Assembly: GCA_029210565.1 (NCBI GenBank)
Contig: JARGFQ010000012.1
Coordinates: forward strand, 50,592 to 114,591
Length of the DNA stretch: 64,000 nucleotides
Source: Bacteroidales bacterium
GTDB taxonomy: Bacteria; Bacteroidota; Bacteroidia; Bacteroidales; VadinHA17
Reading direction: 5' to 3'
Below the pieces are notes generated by a model. It was given only the letters and a program-made list of their open reading frames with translations, had not been told where the DNA came from and did no database searches. Shown here in pieces: positions 30,313 to 40,822 of this stretch. The position numbers and the translations under genes are program-made. Each line of letters begins with the position of its first letter. The first letter of the stretch is position 1.

Positions 30313-31284
30313 CTATTCACATTTCAGGTTGGTACGCTGAGCCTTGGCGGCATCGGCGAAGGCACCGTAGAGGGCGTTCTTGAATGAGGCGCAGGCTGCC
30401 GAGGTGTTGCCCTGTCCAAGCTGTGCCACGGCCAGCTGGTAGTAAAACATGGCCCTGGCTTCAGCGTCACCGGTCTCGAGATCGAGGCCTTTCTGTGCAT
30501 AGGCAGCTCCCTCGGTGAAGTTGTTCTGCTTGTTGTAGACGTCAGCGAAGAAATAGAACAGGGTCTTGTCATCACCGTACTTTGCTGCCCTGTTCAGGAG
30601 GGCCAGTGCCTCGTCAAGCTGGTTGGCACTGTTTGCCTTTGAACCGGCTGCACGGAAGTACTCCAGCGCCGAACCTTTGGCCTGAGTGATCTTGTCGGCA
30701 TCTTCCTCGGGATCGAGCTTGGAGAGAAACAGGTCGATAGCCTCTTCAAAGGCATCGGCATTGTCCTGATTCCTGAAGATCAATGCCTTGTTGTAGATAG
30801 ATGCGATATGGTCGGGATTAAGTGTCAGGACACTGTCAAATGCGAGGAGGGCGTTTTCGTAATCACTGGCAGAAAAAAATTCGCTTGCCATCCTGTAGTA
30901 GCCGTTGACCAGGATTTTTCCCGAGTTGGCTTTGTAGGTTGTGTTACCGTACTTATCTGACATGGCGTCAGCAAGCTTTGCGGCTGCGATGATCTCTGTG
31001 GCCGGTTTCTTTTCATTATAGGCTGTTGCAGCCAGTTTATAATATAATCCGGGCAGCACCTTTACTGCCTTATCCTTCAGGTCATCAGCCATCTCACCCA
31101 CCTGTTCGGAGAGAGTCACGACCTTTTCAAATGCGGTGATGGCTGCCGGGACATCGGTCTGGATAGCCTTCGCACCCTCATTGTAAACCGTTATTATTTC
31201 GTTCCTGTCCTGTGCATTGAGAGCTGCACCAAAAACCGCGGAGAGCATAAGTATCCCTGCAGCTATTTTCTTGATCTTCATCAT
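30313..31284 (-). CDS. Tetratricopeptide repeat protein with signal peptide
   Basis: 'MMKIKKIAAGILMLSAVFGAALNAQ' signal; 'ENALLAFDSVLTLNPDHIASIYNKALIF', 'GAAYAQKGLDLETGDAEARAMFYYQLAVAQLGQGN'. Confidence 0.85.
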   Translation of the reverse strand: MMKIKKIAAGILMLSAVFGAALNAQDRNEIITVYNEGAKAIQTDVPAAITAFEKVVTLSEQVGEMADDLKDKAVKVLPGLYYKLAATAYNEKKPATEIIAAAKLADAMSDKYGNTTYKANSGKILVNGYYRMASEFFSASDYENALLAFDSVLTLNPDHIASIYNKALIFRNQDNADAFEEAIDLFLSKLDPEEDADKITQAKGSALEYFRAAGSKANSANQLDEALALLNRAAKYGDDKTLFYFFADVYNKQNNFTEGAAYAQKGLDLETGDAEARAMFYYQLAVAQLGQGNTSAACASFKNALYGAFADAAKAQRTNLKCE

Positions 31285-31535
31285 CTTTTCAGTTTTCTTA
31301 ATTGGGTTATTTTTTCTTATCGCTCAATTTTCAGGTCGTAAATATAAAAATTATGATCAATTTATCTAACTGTCAATAATATTCACAATAAAAAAAGCTG
31401 TGATGAATGTGGTGGTCTGATGGCCGGGTAATATAGGAAATCCAGGGGTCTGGATGCACTTTGCCCACGTTATCGGATGGGTCCGTATCTCAAAATATAG
31501 TATTTTTATGACACTCCCGAACTTAATAATTATAA

Positions 31536-32747
31536 TTGGCAAGAATGTCAAAGAACAGAACCAACACAGATAATTCCGGGTATGTCCTCAGGGTAGCATG
31601 GACGGCTCACAGGGGTGCCGCGGAAGATACAGGTGCCAGGGCTGAGGAATTCATACGGAGATTAATCCCGGCCGGTACTTTTGAAATGAGTGACAGTCAT
31701 CCTGATATCATTATTTTCATGAGCGGAGGGTCAGAGAGAAGAGCCATTGAGCTTGCTGATGCGGGCAGGCCGGTGTTGCTGCTCAGCATTCGCGGAAACA
31801 ATGCGTATGCGGCAGCCACCGAGGTAATGGCCTGGATGGTGAACAACAAAAGGATTGCGATGCTTTCCGATGCCGGTGATGCTGCGGAAACGGGACTTAT
31901 CGACCGATGGAGAATTGCTGCGGGCTCCTGGGCGGCGCTGCACGGGAGCAGGGCAGGCCTTATCGGTACAGTCTCCGAGTGGCTGGTGGCATCGGACGTC
32001 ACTGCCGAAACACTCCGCCGGAGGTTTGGGATAGATCTGATCGGGATTCCATGGGAGACACTGCCGGATTACAGCAAGGAGGATCCTGATCACGCTCTTT
32101 TACATCGCTTTGGTGAGCAAAAAGCGGAGGGACTTGAGGATGCTGCCAGGGTTCTTCCCGTCCTGCGCAGAGCCCTGCATGAGAGAGGTCTTGCCGCCAT
32201 TGCCGTCGAGTGCTTCAGCCTGGTACAGGAGCGTAAGGTGACTGCCTGTCTTGCTCTGGCCCAGCTAAACAGTGAAGGTACGGTAGCCAGTTGTGAGGGA
32301 GACATCGCCTCGATGGCCGGTATGATGGCCGGCCAGGCTCTGACAGGCAGTGTGCCGTGGATGGCCAACACCACCAGGCTGACAGAAAAGACATTAATAC
32401 TGTCGCACTGCACTGCTCCGTTTGACATGGTAAGTCAGGTGAGTCTGCCATCACACTATGAGACGGACTGGTCCATCGCTGTGGACGGAGAGATAAACGC
32501 CAGGGATGTTACCGTTTACCGTTTTTCAGAAAATCTTGACAGGGTCTTCATAGCTGAAGGCAGGGTGGTGAGCAGGCCACATATGGAAGACGCCTGCCGT
32601 ACCCAGGTGGAGATTGAACTCCCGAAGGAGGCGCTGCGTGTTCTGAGAGAGAGACCCCTGGGCAATCACCTGCTGCTGTCACCCGGTAAGCATTCGGAAC
32701 TTTTACGGCTTGCCTGCTGGTATAAGGGGATTGAGCCGGTGACGTAA
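31536..32747 (+). CDS. L-fucose/L-arabinose isomerase-like fold protein
   Basis: 'AIAVECFSLVQERKVTACLALAQLNSEGTVASCEGDIASMAGMMAGQALTGSVPWMANTTRL' and 'LILSHCTAP' resemble fucose isomerase-family proteins. Confidence 0.7.
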   Translation: MARMSKNRTNTDNSGYVLRVAWTAHRGAAEDTGARAEEFIRRLIPAGTFEMSDSHPDIIIFMSGGSERRAIELADAGRPVLLLSIRGNNAYAAATEVMAWMVNNKRIAMLSDAGDAAETGLIDRWRIAAGSWAALHGSRAGLIGTVSEWLVASDVTAETLRRRFGIDLIGIPWETLPDYSKEDPDHALLHRFGEQKAEGLEDAARVLPVLRRALHERGLAAIAVECFSLVQERKVTACLALAQLNSEGTVASCEGDIASMAGMMAGQALTGSVPWMANTTRLTEKTLILSHCTAPFDMVSQVSLPSHYETDWSIAVDGEINARDVTVYRFSENLDRVFIAEGRVVSRPHMEDACRTQVEIELPKEALRVLRERPLGNHLLLSPGKHSELLRLACWYKGIEPVT

Positions 32748-32898
32748 AACACCGGAACATCTTGAATAAGATAACGGAACAGCCAGCCAGCTCCTGCCGG
32801 TTTAGTGCCAGCCGCAGCCACAATCCGGCCCCAGGCCTCTGTTATCAGCCGTTTCCCTCTTTTTTCGTAATTTGCATTATCTTTAATGGAGGTGAATC

Positions 32899-33207
32899 AT
32901 GATCGTCACATGTGTACACGTAAACGTAAAGCCTGAAAATGTCCAGGACTTTATTGAGGCAATGAGGGAGAATCACCGGGGCTCCGTTCAGGAGCCGGGC
33001 AACATGCGTTTTGATGTGCTGCAGCAGGCTGATGATCCCTGCAGGTTCATGATCTATGAGGCATTCGAGTCTGAAGAGGCTGTGGCAAAACATAAAGAGA
33101 CGGCTCACTACCTCAGATGGAGAGATGCCGTGAAGGATTTTATGGCAGGGGACCGGTATGGTGTGAAGTATAATATCATTGAACCCGCGGAGAGGTCGAA
33201 ATGGTAA
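32899..33207 (+). CDS. Antibiotic biosynthesis monooxygenase (ABM)/LsrG-like domain protein
   Basis: 'VTCVHVNVKPENVQDFIEAMRENHRGSVQEPGNMRFDVLQQADDPCRFMIYEAFESEEAVAKHKETAHYLRW'. Confidence 0.9.
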   Translation: MIVTCVHVNVKPENVQDFIEAMRENHRGSVQEPGNMRFDVLQQADDPCRFMIYEAFESEEAVAKHKETAHYLRWRDAVKDFMAGDRYGVKYNIIEPAERSKW

Positions 33208-34373
33208 AACCCTTTCAATTTGCACGGCTGCCGATGATATACTTCGGCAGCGGGAAGATCAGTGAGCTTCCCGGGATTGTTTCATACTACGGGAAGTCGG
33301 TGCTGCTTGTGACCGGGGCGAGATCCTTTATGGATTCCCGACGTGCCGGACGCCTGTTCGACCTGTTTGGGAGCAACGGCATAACTTTTCAGCATGTTAC
33401 CGTACGGAGTGAACCCTCCCCGCAGACAGTGGATGACACCGTGCTGAAATTCGCGGGCAGGGAGATAAATGCTGTTGTAAGTATAGGCGGTGGCAGCGTT
33501 ATCGATGCCGGAAAAGCTATCTCTGCCATGCTTGGAAAAACCGGATCAGTCACTGAGTATCTGGAGGTGGTAGGCAATAAGGAACACCCGGGGACCAAGG
33601 TGCCTTTCATTGCCGTGCCAACAACATCAGGCACAGGAAGTGAGGCCACAAAGAATGCGGTCATTTCAAAGGTAGGTAGGGACGGATTCAAAAGATCACT
33701 CCGTCATGACAACTTCGTTCCTGATGCAGCAATAGTTGATCATGAATTGACGCTTGAATGCCCGCCGGAGATAACGGCAGCGGCAGGAATGGACTGTTTT
33801 ACCCAGCTGACGGAAGCATATTTGTCAACGAAAGCAAATGAATATACTGACGCACTTGCCCTTGAGGGAATCATGGCGATAAAACGGTCCCTGGTCAGAT
33901 CATATACTCACGGTGATGATATTACTGCAAGGTCGGATATGTCATTTGCAGCCCTGACATCCGGGATATGTCTGGCCAATGCCGGCCTTGGTGCGGTGCA
34001 CGGACTGGCAGGCACCATCGGGGCGCTGTTCGACATACCCCACGGAGTAGTCTGCGGAACCCTGATGGCTGACGCAAATGATCTGAATGTAAGAGAGTTG
34101 CGTAAGGGCAAAAACGGGGAAGCGGCTCTGCGAAAGTATGCGACCCTGGGCAGGCTTTTCTCCGATACAGCAGTTAAGAGTGATAACTATTACATTGACT
34201 TTTTCCTGGATTACCTGCGCGCTGTGACATTTTTCCTTGACCTGCCAAAACTGAGCCGGTTCGGTCTGAACGAGGAGGACCTGCCGGTGATATGTTCGCA
34301 GTCGGATGTGAAAAACAACCCGGCCGAACTGTCTGCCGGCATCCTGTCAGAGATCCTTGCCCGTAGACTGTGA
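33201..34373 (+). CDS. Iron-containing alcohol dehydrogenase
   Basis: 'FGSGKISELPGIVSYYGKSVLLVTGARSF', 'VVSIGGGSVIDAGKAISAM', 'VPTTSGTGSEATKNAVIS', 'GLGAVHGLAGTIGALFDIPHGVVCGTLM'. Confidence 0.95.
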   Translation: MVKPFQFARLPMIYFGSGKISELPGIVSYYGKSVLLVTGARSFMDSRRAGRLFDLFGSNGITFQHVTVRSEPSPQTVDDTVLKFAGREINAVVSIGGGSVIDAGKAISAMLGKTGSVTEYLEVVGNKEHPGTKVPFIAVPTTSGTGSEATKNAVISKVGRDGFKRSLRHDNFVPDAAIVDHELTLECPPEITAAAGMDCFTQLTEAYLSTKANEYTDALALEGIMAIKRSLVRSYTHGDDITARSDMSFAALTSGICLANAGLGAVHGLAGTIGALFDIPHGVVCGTLMADANDLNVRELRKGKNGEAALRKYATLGRLFSDTAVKSDNYYIDFFLDYLRAVTFFLDLPKLSRFGLNEEDLPVICSQSDVKNNPAELSAGILSEILARRL

Positions 34374-34394
34374 TCAAAGTGAAAGAATGGATGT

Positions 34395-35174
34395 ATGAAC
34401 CGTGCTCATTTCAGGTTCTATGAGGAGCTTAACGAATTCTTACCTCAGGATAAAAGAAGAACCGAATTTGACTATCAATTCAGGGGGTCTCCGTCTATTA
34501 AGGATGCAGTAGAGGCTATCGGAGTCCCTCATGTTGAAGTCGACCTTATTCTTGTAAACGGAATTTCAGTCAGCTTCTCCCGGAAACTCAGAGATGGCGA
34601 CAGGGTTGCCGTTTATCCCGTGTTCGAATCATTTGAAATTTCTGCTGTGACACATTTGAGGCCAAAGCCTCTGCGCGAACCCAGGTTTATACTTGATGTC
34701 CACCTGGGAAGATTGGCTAAATACTTGAGGTTATGCGGTTTTGATGCTTTGTGCAGTAAGTTTTTCGAAGACCGTGAGATAATTGAAACGGCTCTAAGGG
34801 AGAAACGGATCATCCTGACCCGTGACAGGCAATTAATTAAGAACAGTAGGGTAACGCACGGATACTGGATCAGGTCGCAGAATAACAATGAACAGCTGAC
34901 TGAGGTCTTCCGGCGCTTTGATCTGAAAGATAGACTTGCTTTGTTTTCGAGGTGCATCAATTGCAATTCCCTGCTTGAGGAAGTACGGAAGGATGATATC
35001 ATCGACCGCCTTCAGGCCGACACCAGCAGGTACTTCTCGAAGTTCACAAGATGCCCCGGCTGTGACAGGATATACTGGGAGGGGTCTCATTACGATAATA
35101 TGAAGCGGATAATAAACCAGGTTCTTATGAAAGTCAATGAGGGGGATGGGGAAACGAAGGATAGCCAGTTGTAG
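34395..35174 (+). CDS. Mut7-C RNase domain protein with N-terminal Mut7-C ubiquitin-like domain
   Basis: 'RFILDVHLGRLAKYLRLCGFDALCSKFFEDREIIETALREKRIILTRDRQLIK', zinc-ribbon-like 'RCINCNSLLEEV...RCPGCDRIYWEGSHYDNMKRII'. Confidence 0.92.
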   Translation: MNRAHFRFYEELNEFLPQDKRRTEFDYQFRGSPSIKDAVEAIGVPHVEVDLILVNGISVSFSRKLRDGDRVAVYPVFESFEISAVTHLRPKPLREPRFILDVHLGRLAKYLRLCGFDALCSKFFEDREIIETALREKRIILTRDRQLIKNSRVTHGYWIRSQNNNEQLTEVFRRFDLKDRLALFSRCINCNSLLEEVRKDDIIDRLQADTSRYFSKFTRCPGCDRIYWEGSHYDNMKRIINQVLMKVNEGDGETKDSQL

Positions 35175-35329
35175 ATAATAACCTGGTGGACAGTTAATGA
35201 AATGACCATATCAGGATTTGCCCCCACGGAGAGGGAAGAATAATTGCCTAACCCCTGAACTCAGACAGGTTGTCTGTGCAGCGTGCCAGAATCTTGTGCG
35301 TCTTTAATCCAGACTCTGAATCGAAAAAC

Positions 35330-37703
35330 ATGATCCGAATTTTTTTTTCGCGTTACAATACGCAACATAGCCCGTAACAAGGTAATTACTTTCCTCAATG
35401 TAGCCGGTCTGGCTATAGGGATGTCTGCCTCACTGCTTATACTGCTGTGGGTTCAGGATGAACTCAGCTATGATAAGTTCAACAAAAAGGCTGAGAACAT
35501 TTACCGGGTCGAGGAGGATCAGTTTTACTCAGGTGAGAGGTATCATGTCACAGTGACTCCGCAGCCCAGCGGACCCGTGTGGAAGGAGAAGATACCCGAG
35601 ATAGTAGAGCAGGCTCGCATAAACAGGCTCCCCCGTATTCTTTTTCGAAATGAGGATAAGGTTTTTTTTGAGTCGTCCATAGTTGCATCTGATTCAGGGC
35701 TTTTTAATATGTTCACACTGCCGCTGCTGAGGGGTGACCCTGCGACGGCACTGACCGCTCCATACTCAATTGTGCTCTCAGAGAAACTTGCTGACAAATA
35801 TTTCGGTGACACAAATCCTCTTGGAAAAACAGTCACGCTGGAGAACAGGTACCAGTTCATGGTCACCGGTGTCATGAAAGAGATACCTGAAAATTCGATA
35901 TTTACCTTTGAAGGGGTAATTCCCTTTTCCTTCCTCAGGGAGATTGGTGCCGTAAGTAATTCATGGGGCAGCAATTCAATCTTTACATATGTCGAGTTTG
36001 AGGAGGGATCTGACCTGGAGAGCGTCGGCAAGAAACTTACCGATGTTGTTCTTGAGTATCATCCGACGACGACAACCAAATTCAGCGTCTTTCCCTTTCT
36101 TGACATTCATATGCATTCCCAGTTCGGCTTCACAGAGACCAGGGGTCCTGTTATAATGATATATATATTTTCCCTGATAGCTGTTTTTGTTCTTCTAATA
36201 GCATGCATAAACTTCATTAACCTGTCAACTGCCAAGGCGTCATCCAGGTCGAAGGAGATTGGTATCAGAAAGGTTGTCGGGGCTGACAGGAAAACCATGA
36301 TAGTCCAGTTCATGTCAGAGTCGCTGATTCTTGTTGCCCTTTCAATGATACTGGCATTGATGTTAGTCGGTTTGTCTCTCCAGCTTTTCAATAATGTATC
36401 AGGAAAGGAGTTTGTACTGGCGGACCTGTTAAATGGGAAATTCATAATAAGTTACATTACTATTGGTATTCTTGCCGGGTTTTTGTCAGGACTGTACCCC
36501 GCCTTCTATCTTTCGGCAGTTCAGCCTGTCACCACACTGAAGGGAGAGGGTTTTGCCGGCAAAGGCAACGGAACGCTCCGAAGAGTTCTCGTGGTGGTTC
36601 AGTTTTCACTGTCGGTCATTATTGCTGTGTCAGCTGTCTTCATGTTTATGCAGCTCAGGTTCCTTCAGGACAAAGATCTTGGATTTGACAAGGAGAATCT
36701 GATTGCCATAACTATGTCTGAGGAAATGAAGGGGAAGTATTATTCACTCAAGAGAGAATTATCAAAGGAGACGTTAATTCAGGGAGTGACTGCCGGGCTT
36801 CATAATCCTGTGATGATGGGCAGTAACTCAGGAGGTGCCGACTGGGATGGCAAAGATCCTGACAAGCATGTGCTTATCGGGACGAATGGAGTCGATTATG
36901 ATTACCTGGAGACAATGAAGATGGAGCTTGTGTCGGGACGTGATTTTTCAAGGGAGTTTACCGCTGACATTGCAAGGGATACAGCAGGTAATTTTATGGT
37001 AAATGAAGAGGTCGTCAGGCTCATGGATATAGGTGATCCTGTCGGAAAGAATTTCAGGTTTATGGGCCTCAGGGGAACCATCATAGGAGTGTTGAAGAAC
37101 TTCCATTTCAAGGGGGCTGATCAGGAGATTGAACCCATGGCCTTTGCGCTTGCTGACACCAGCTTCCTCAGGACTATCCTTGTGAGATTAACTCCCGGCA
37201 AAACAAAGGAGTCACTTGCATCTGTCGAGAAAACATGGAATGAGATAATCCCCGAATTCCCTCTCCAGTACACATTCATTGATCAGGATTATGGGAATCT
37301 GTTCCGGACAGAGATGCGCCTGGCAGACCTGCTGAAGTATTTCACACTGCTGGCCCTGATCATCGCTTCGCTTGGTCTTTATGGTTTGTCATCATATTCA
37401 ACCGAAAGGAGGACGAACGAGATAGGAATAAGAAAAGTTATGGGTGCTGATTCTCTTATTGTCATTCGTACTATGGCAAGAGAGTTCCTTGTACTGGTAA
37501 TGATATCACTTCTTATAGCACTTCCGGCCGGGTGGGTGATAGTGCATAAACTGCTGCAACAATTTACATACAGAATTGACCTGGACATAATTGTCTTCGC
37601 AGGGATAGCTGCCGGGACAATAATAATTGCCATGCTGACAGTAGGTTATCAGGCTTTTAAGGCATCACGTATCAATCCGGCCGAGGCGCTGAAGATAGAA
37701 TAA
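35330..37703 (+). CDS. MacB-like (FtsX-type) ABC transporter permease; 5' end out of frame at a 9-T homopolymer
   Basis: ORF 35421..37703 has 'IGMSASLLILLWVQDELSYDKFN', 'ACINFINLSTAKASSRSKEIGIRKVVGADRKTMIVQFMSES', 'GLYGLSSYSTERRTNEIGIRKVMGAD', 'ALKIE' end. Removing one T from 35340-35348 restores MIRIFFRVTIRNIARNKVITFLNVAGLAIGMS. Confidence 0.85.
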
Positions 37704-37763
37704 TTAACGGCAGGCCGATAAATATTCAGAGACAAGTCAAATATTGAAACAACATCAACCCAG

Positions 37764-38680
37764 ATGCTCTGTTAAGCAATCTCATCAAGTACAGTTTACG
37801 ATCATTCAAACGTCAGAGATCGTATATAATCATTAATATATTGGGTCTTTCCATCGGAATTGCATGCAGTCTGCTCATTGCTGTTTTTGTGTTGAATGAG
37901 GTAAGCTATGATAAGTATAATGAGAAGAAGGAAAGGATTTACAGGCTGGTGCTCAACGGAAAAATCGGAGGACAGGAGATTGTGGGAGCATACACCCCGG
38001 CCATCATGGGCCCTACCATGCTTGAGGAGTTTCCGGAGGTGGAGGATTTTCTGAGGATGAGCGGATCGGGTCCCACAATAGTCGAATATGAGGACTGCGT
38101 TTTTACCGAGGACCACCTGATTCAGGCTGACTCATCATTCTTTAACTTTTTCACCATACCGGTCATCATGGGAGATCCGCAGAAGATGCTTAACGCTCCT
38201 CACAAGGCTGTCCTGACGGAATCAACGGCAAAAAAGATATTTTGAGAGGAATCGCCGATTGACAGGGCGCTGAAGATAGGGTCTGACACGGTAAGCTTCA
38301 TTGTCACGGGTGTGATCGGCGATATTCCTGAGAACTCCCATTTTGATGCAAACATCATTACCTCATTCATGACCAATCCCAGGTCAGGTGCTCCTGATTG
38401 GTTAAGTAACAGCTTCAGTACCTGCCTTCTCCTGAATCCCAACACCAGTCCTGAGGATGTAGACAGGAAGATAACCGATTTGCTGGTAAAGTATGTCGGC
38501 CCTGAATTGCAGAGGTACATGGGGATATCCATAGAAGAGTTCGGAGCGCAGGGAAATAAATAAGAGTACTTTTTGCAGAACCTGACGGACATACATCTTG
38601 ATCCTGCTGTTGAGCAGGAGTTCAAGGCAGCCAGCGACGCGAAGTACCTGACTATTTTCGGAAGCGTTGCCATACTCATT
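37764..38680 (+). pseudogene. MacB-like ABC permease pseudogene (N-terminal part only; frameshift at start, TGA and TAA in frame, 3' end fused to response regulator)
   Basis: LLSNLIKYSLRSFKRQRSYIIINILGLSIGIACSLLIAVFVLNEVSYDKYN...KKIF*EESPIDRALKIG...GAQGNK*EYFLQNLTDIHLDPAVEQEFKAASDAKYLTIFGSVAILIV in one frame with stops at 38243 and 38561. Confidence 0.85.
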
Positions 38681-40021
38681 GTTGACAGGGAGAAAGAGTC
38701 ACTCCGGTCAATGGAGCTGGTTCTGCGTAGTGAATTTGAAAAAGTTATCACTCTTCAGACACCGGATCAGATACCCGGAGTTTTCAGGAAAAATGAGGTT
38801 GATGTTGTAATGCTGGATACAAATTTCAAATCAGCTGTACAAAATGGGAATGAGGGACTGTTCTGGATGAGGGAGGTCTTTAATTATGACAATAATATAA
38901 GCGTTGTGATTGTTACTGCCTCCGACGACAGCGAATATGCAGTCAGGGCAATCAGGGAAGGGGCCATGGACTTTGTCCTCAAGCCATGGGAGAAGGCGAA
39001 ACTGCGTGCAACGGTAAATGCGGCATGGCAGCTCAGGCAGTCGAAGTTGGAGGCGTCGTCGTTGAAGAAGGATAACATCCAGCTTAAAGAGGTAATCAAC
39101 AGTGGCAATGAGAAGATAATAAGGGGTGCATCACCAACTATGATCAGGGTGATGGACACTGTGAGGAAAGTTGCTGCCACAGATGCAAACGTATTGATAA
39201 CAGGAGAGAACGGCACCGGAAAAGAGCTGGTAGCCAAAGAGATACACAGGTTGTCCGGGAGGTCCGGTGAGCTGATGGTCAGTGTAGACATGGGTTCGGT
39301 GACCGAGTCGCTTTTTGAAAGTGAATTGTTCGGTCATGTCAGGGGTGCCTTCACGGATGCCCGTGAGGAGAGGGTCGGGAAGTTTGAAGCTGCAGATAAA
39401 AGCACGCTGTTTCTTGATGAGATTGGTAACCTGTCGCTGCAGGCACAGGCAAAAATACTGAGAGTTCTCCAGAACCGTTCTGTATGCCGGGTAGAATCCA
39501 ACCGACAGAATAAGATTAACATAAGACTTATCACTGCCACAAACTGTGATATCATGAAGATGGTAAAGGAGGGCAGGTTTCGCGAGGATCTCCTGTACAG
39601 GATAAATACCATCATGATAGAGGTGCCACCATTGCGCGACAGGGTTGATGACATACCTGTCCTTGCAATGCATTTTTTGCGCGATTACAGCAGCAGGTAT
39701 GGCAGGGGAGATATGAAGATCAGCATCCAGGCCCTTGAGAAGTTGTCCACTTATGATTGGCCGGGCAACGTAAGAGAGTTACAGCATGCTATTGAAAAAG
39801 CGGTAATTCTGAGTGACTCTCGTGTACTCAAGCCGTCTGATTTTATTTTCAACCCGGCTCCGGCAAGATCATTTCACGGAGAGATGACGCTTGAGGAGAT
39901 GGAGATGAGACTCATTGCTGAAAGCCTGAAGAGGCACAGCGGTAATATCACTGCTGCAGCTGCTAAACTTGGCATCACGCGTCAGACATTATATAATAAA
40001 ATGAAGATCTACGGGTTATGA
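38573..40021 (+). CDS. Sigma-54-dependent NtrC-family response regulator (receiver + AAA+ + Fis HTH), 5' end fused to permease remnant
   Basis: 'GENGTGKELVAKEIHRLSGR', 'ESELFGHVRGAFTDAREERVGKFEAADKSTLFLDEIGNLSLQAQAKILRVLQ', 'DWPGNVRELQHAIEKAVIL', C-term HTH 'GNITAAAAKLGITRQTLYNKMKIYGL'. First residues derive from the permease. Confidence 0.9.
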   Translation: MQNLTDIHLDPAVEQEFKAASDAKYLTIFGSVAILIVDREKESLRSMELVLRSEFEKVITLQTPDQIPGVFRKNEVDVVMLDTNFKSAVQNGNEGLFWMREVFNYDNNISVVIVTASDDSEYAVRAIREGAMDFVLKPWEKAKLRATVNAAWQLRQSKLEASSLKKDNIQLKEVINSGNEKIIRGASPTMIRVMDTVRKVAATDANVLITGENGTGKELVAKEIHRLSGRSGELMVSVDMGSVTESLFESELFGHVRGAFTDAREERVGKFEAADKSTLFLDEIGNLSLQAQAKILRVLQNRSVCRVESNRQNKINIRLITATNCDIMKMVKEGRFREDLLYRINTIMIEVPPLRDRVDDIPVLAMHFLRDYSSRYGRGDMKISIQALEKLSTYDWPGNVRELQHAIEKAVILSDSRVLKPSDFIFNPAPARSFHGEMTLEEMEMRLIAESLKRHSGNITAAAAKLGITRQTLYNKMKIYGL

Positions 40022-40078
40022 CCGATTTGAGGGGAATGAGGCCCGGTATTATCAGGTAGCAGTGGGTCATAATAAACA

Positions 40079-40100
40079 GTGGTGCCTGAAAAGGCACCAC
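40079..40100. terminator. Perfect 9-bp hairpin between convergent regulator and ABC ATPase genes
   Basis: GTGGTGCCT-GAAA-AGGCACCAC; no strong T run, so assignment as terminator is tentative. Confidence 0.5.
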
Positions 40101-40130
40101 CGTAACTGTTAAAATGAGAATTGGATCCTG

Positions 40131-40805
40131 TTACAGCTGTGCCTGCGTCACTATCTGTCCGTCAAACAGGTTAATTATCCTGTGTGCATAACCGGCATCA
40201 TGATCAGAGTGGGTGACCATGACGATCGTTGTGCCCTCTTTATTGAGTTCGCTTAGCAGGGTAATGACCTCGAGGCCGTTTTTGGAGTCGAGGTTACCTG
40301 TAGGCTCGTCAGCAAGGATAAGCTTGGGGTTGGCCACCACTGCCCTGGCTATGGCGACTCTCTGCTGCTGTCCGCCTGAGAGCTGTTGCGGGAAATGTTT
40401 TGCACGGTGGGATATCTTCATCCTCTCAAGTGCATCTTCCACTTTTTTCTTCCTCTCACCGGCTTTCATCTTCAGGTAAATCAGGGGTAACTCAACATTC
40501 TCATATACATTGAGCTCGTCAATGAGGTTAAAGCTCTGGAAAACAAAGCCGATATTTCCCTTGCGAAAGATTGTTCTGTCACGTTCCCTCAGGTTGGCAA
40601 CCTCGGTTCCGTTAAAGTTATAGCTTCCGGAAGTGGGGTTGTCCAGCAGTCCCAGGATGTTCAGAAGTGTTGATTTGCCGCATCCCGATGGACCCATTAC
40701 GGCAACATATTCACCCTCTTTCACTTCGAGGCAGACCTTGTTGAGAGCGGTAGTCTCCACTTCTTCCGTCCGGAAGATCTTTGTTAAATCATCTGTTTTG
40801 ATCAT
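40131..40805 (-). CDS. ABC transporter ATP-binding protein (MacB/LolD-like)
   Basis: Walker A '[15 protein letters not shown]', signature '[15 protein letters not shown]', Walker B '[12 protein letters not shown]'. Confidence 0.96.
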   Translation of the reverse strand: MIKTDDLTKIFRTEEVETTALNKVCLEVKEGEYVAVMGPSGCGKSTLLNILGLLDNPTSGSYNFNGTEVANLRERDRTIFRKGNIGFVFQSFNLIDELNVYENVELPLIYLKMKAGERKKKVEDALERMKISHRAKHFPQQLSGGQQQRVAIARAVVANPKLILADEPTGNLDSKNGLEVITLLSELNKEGTTIVMVTHSDHDAGYAHRIINLFDGQIVTQAQL

Positions 40806-40822
40806 GATTTCGCCATTTATTG

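Noticed and set aside
35284-35298. Possible sigma-54 site TGCCAGAATCTTGTG upstream of the first permease
   Set aside because: The -24 GG is not conserved and the spacing is poor; too weak to claim.
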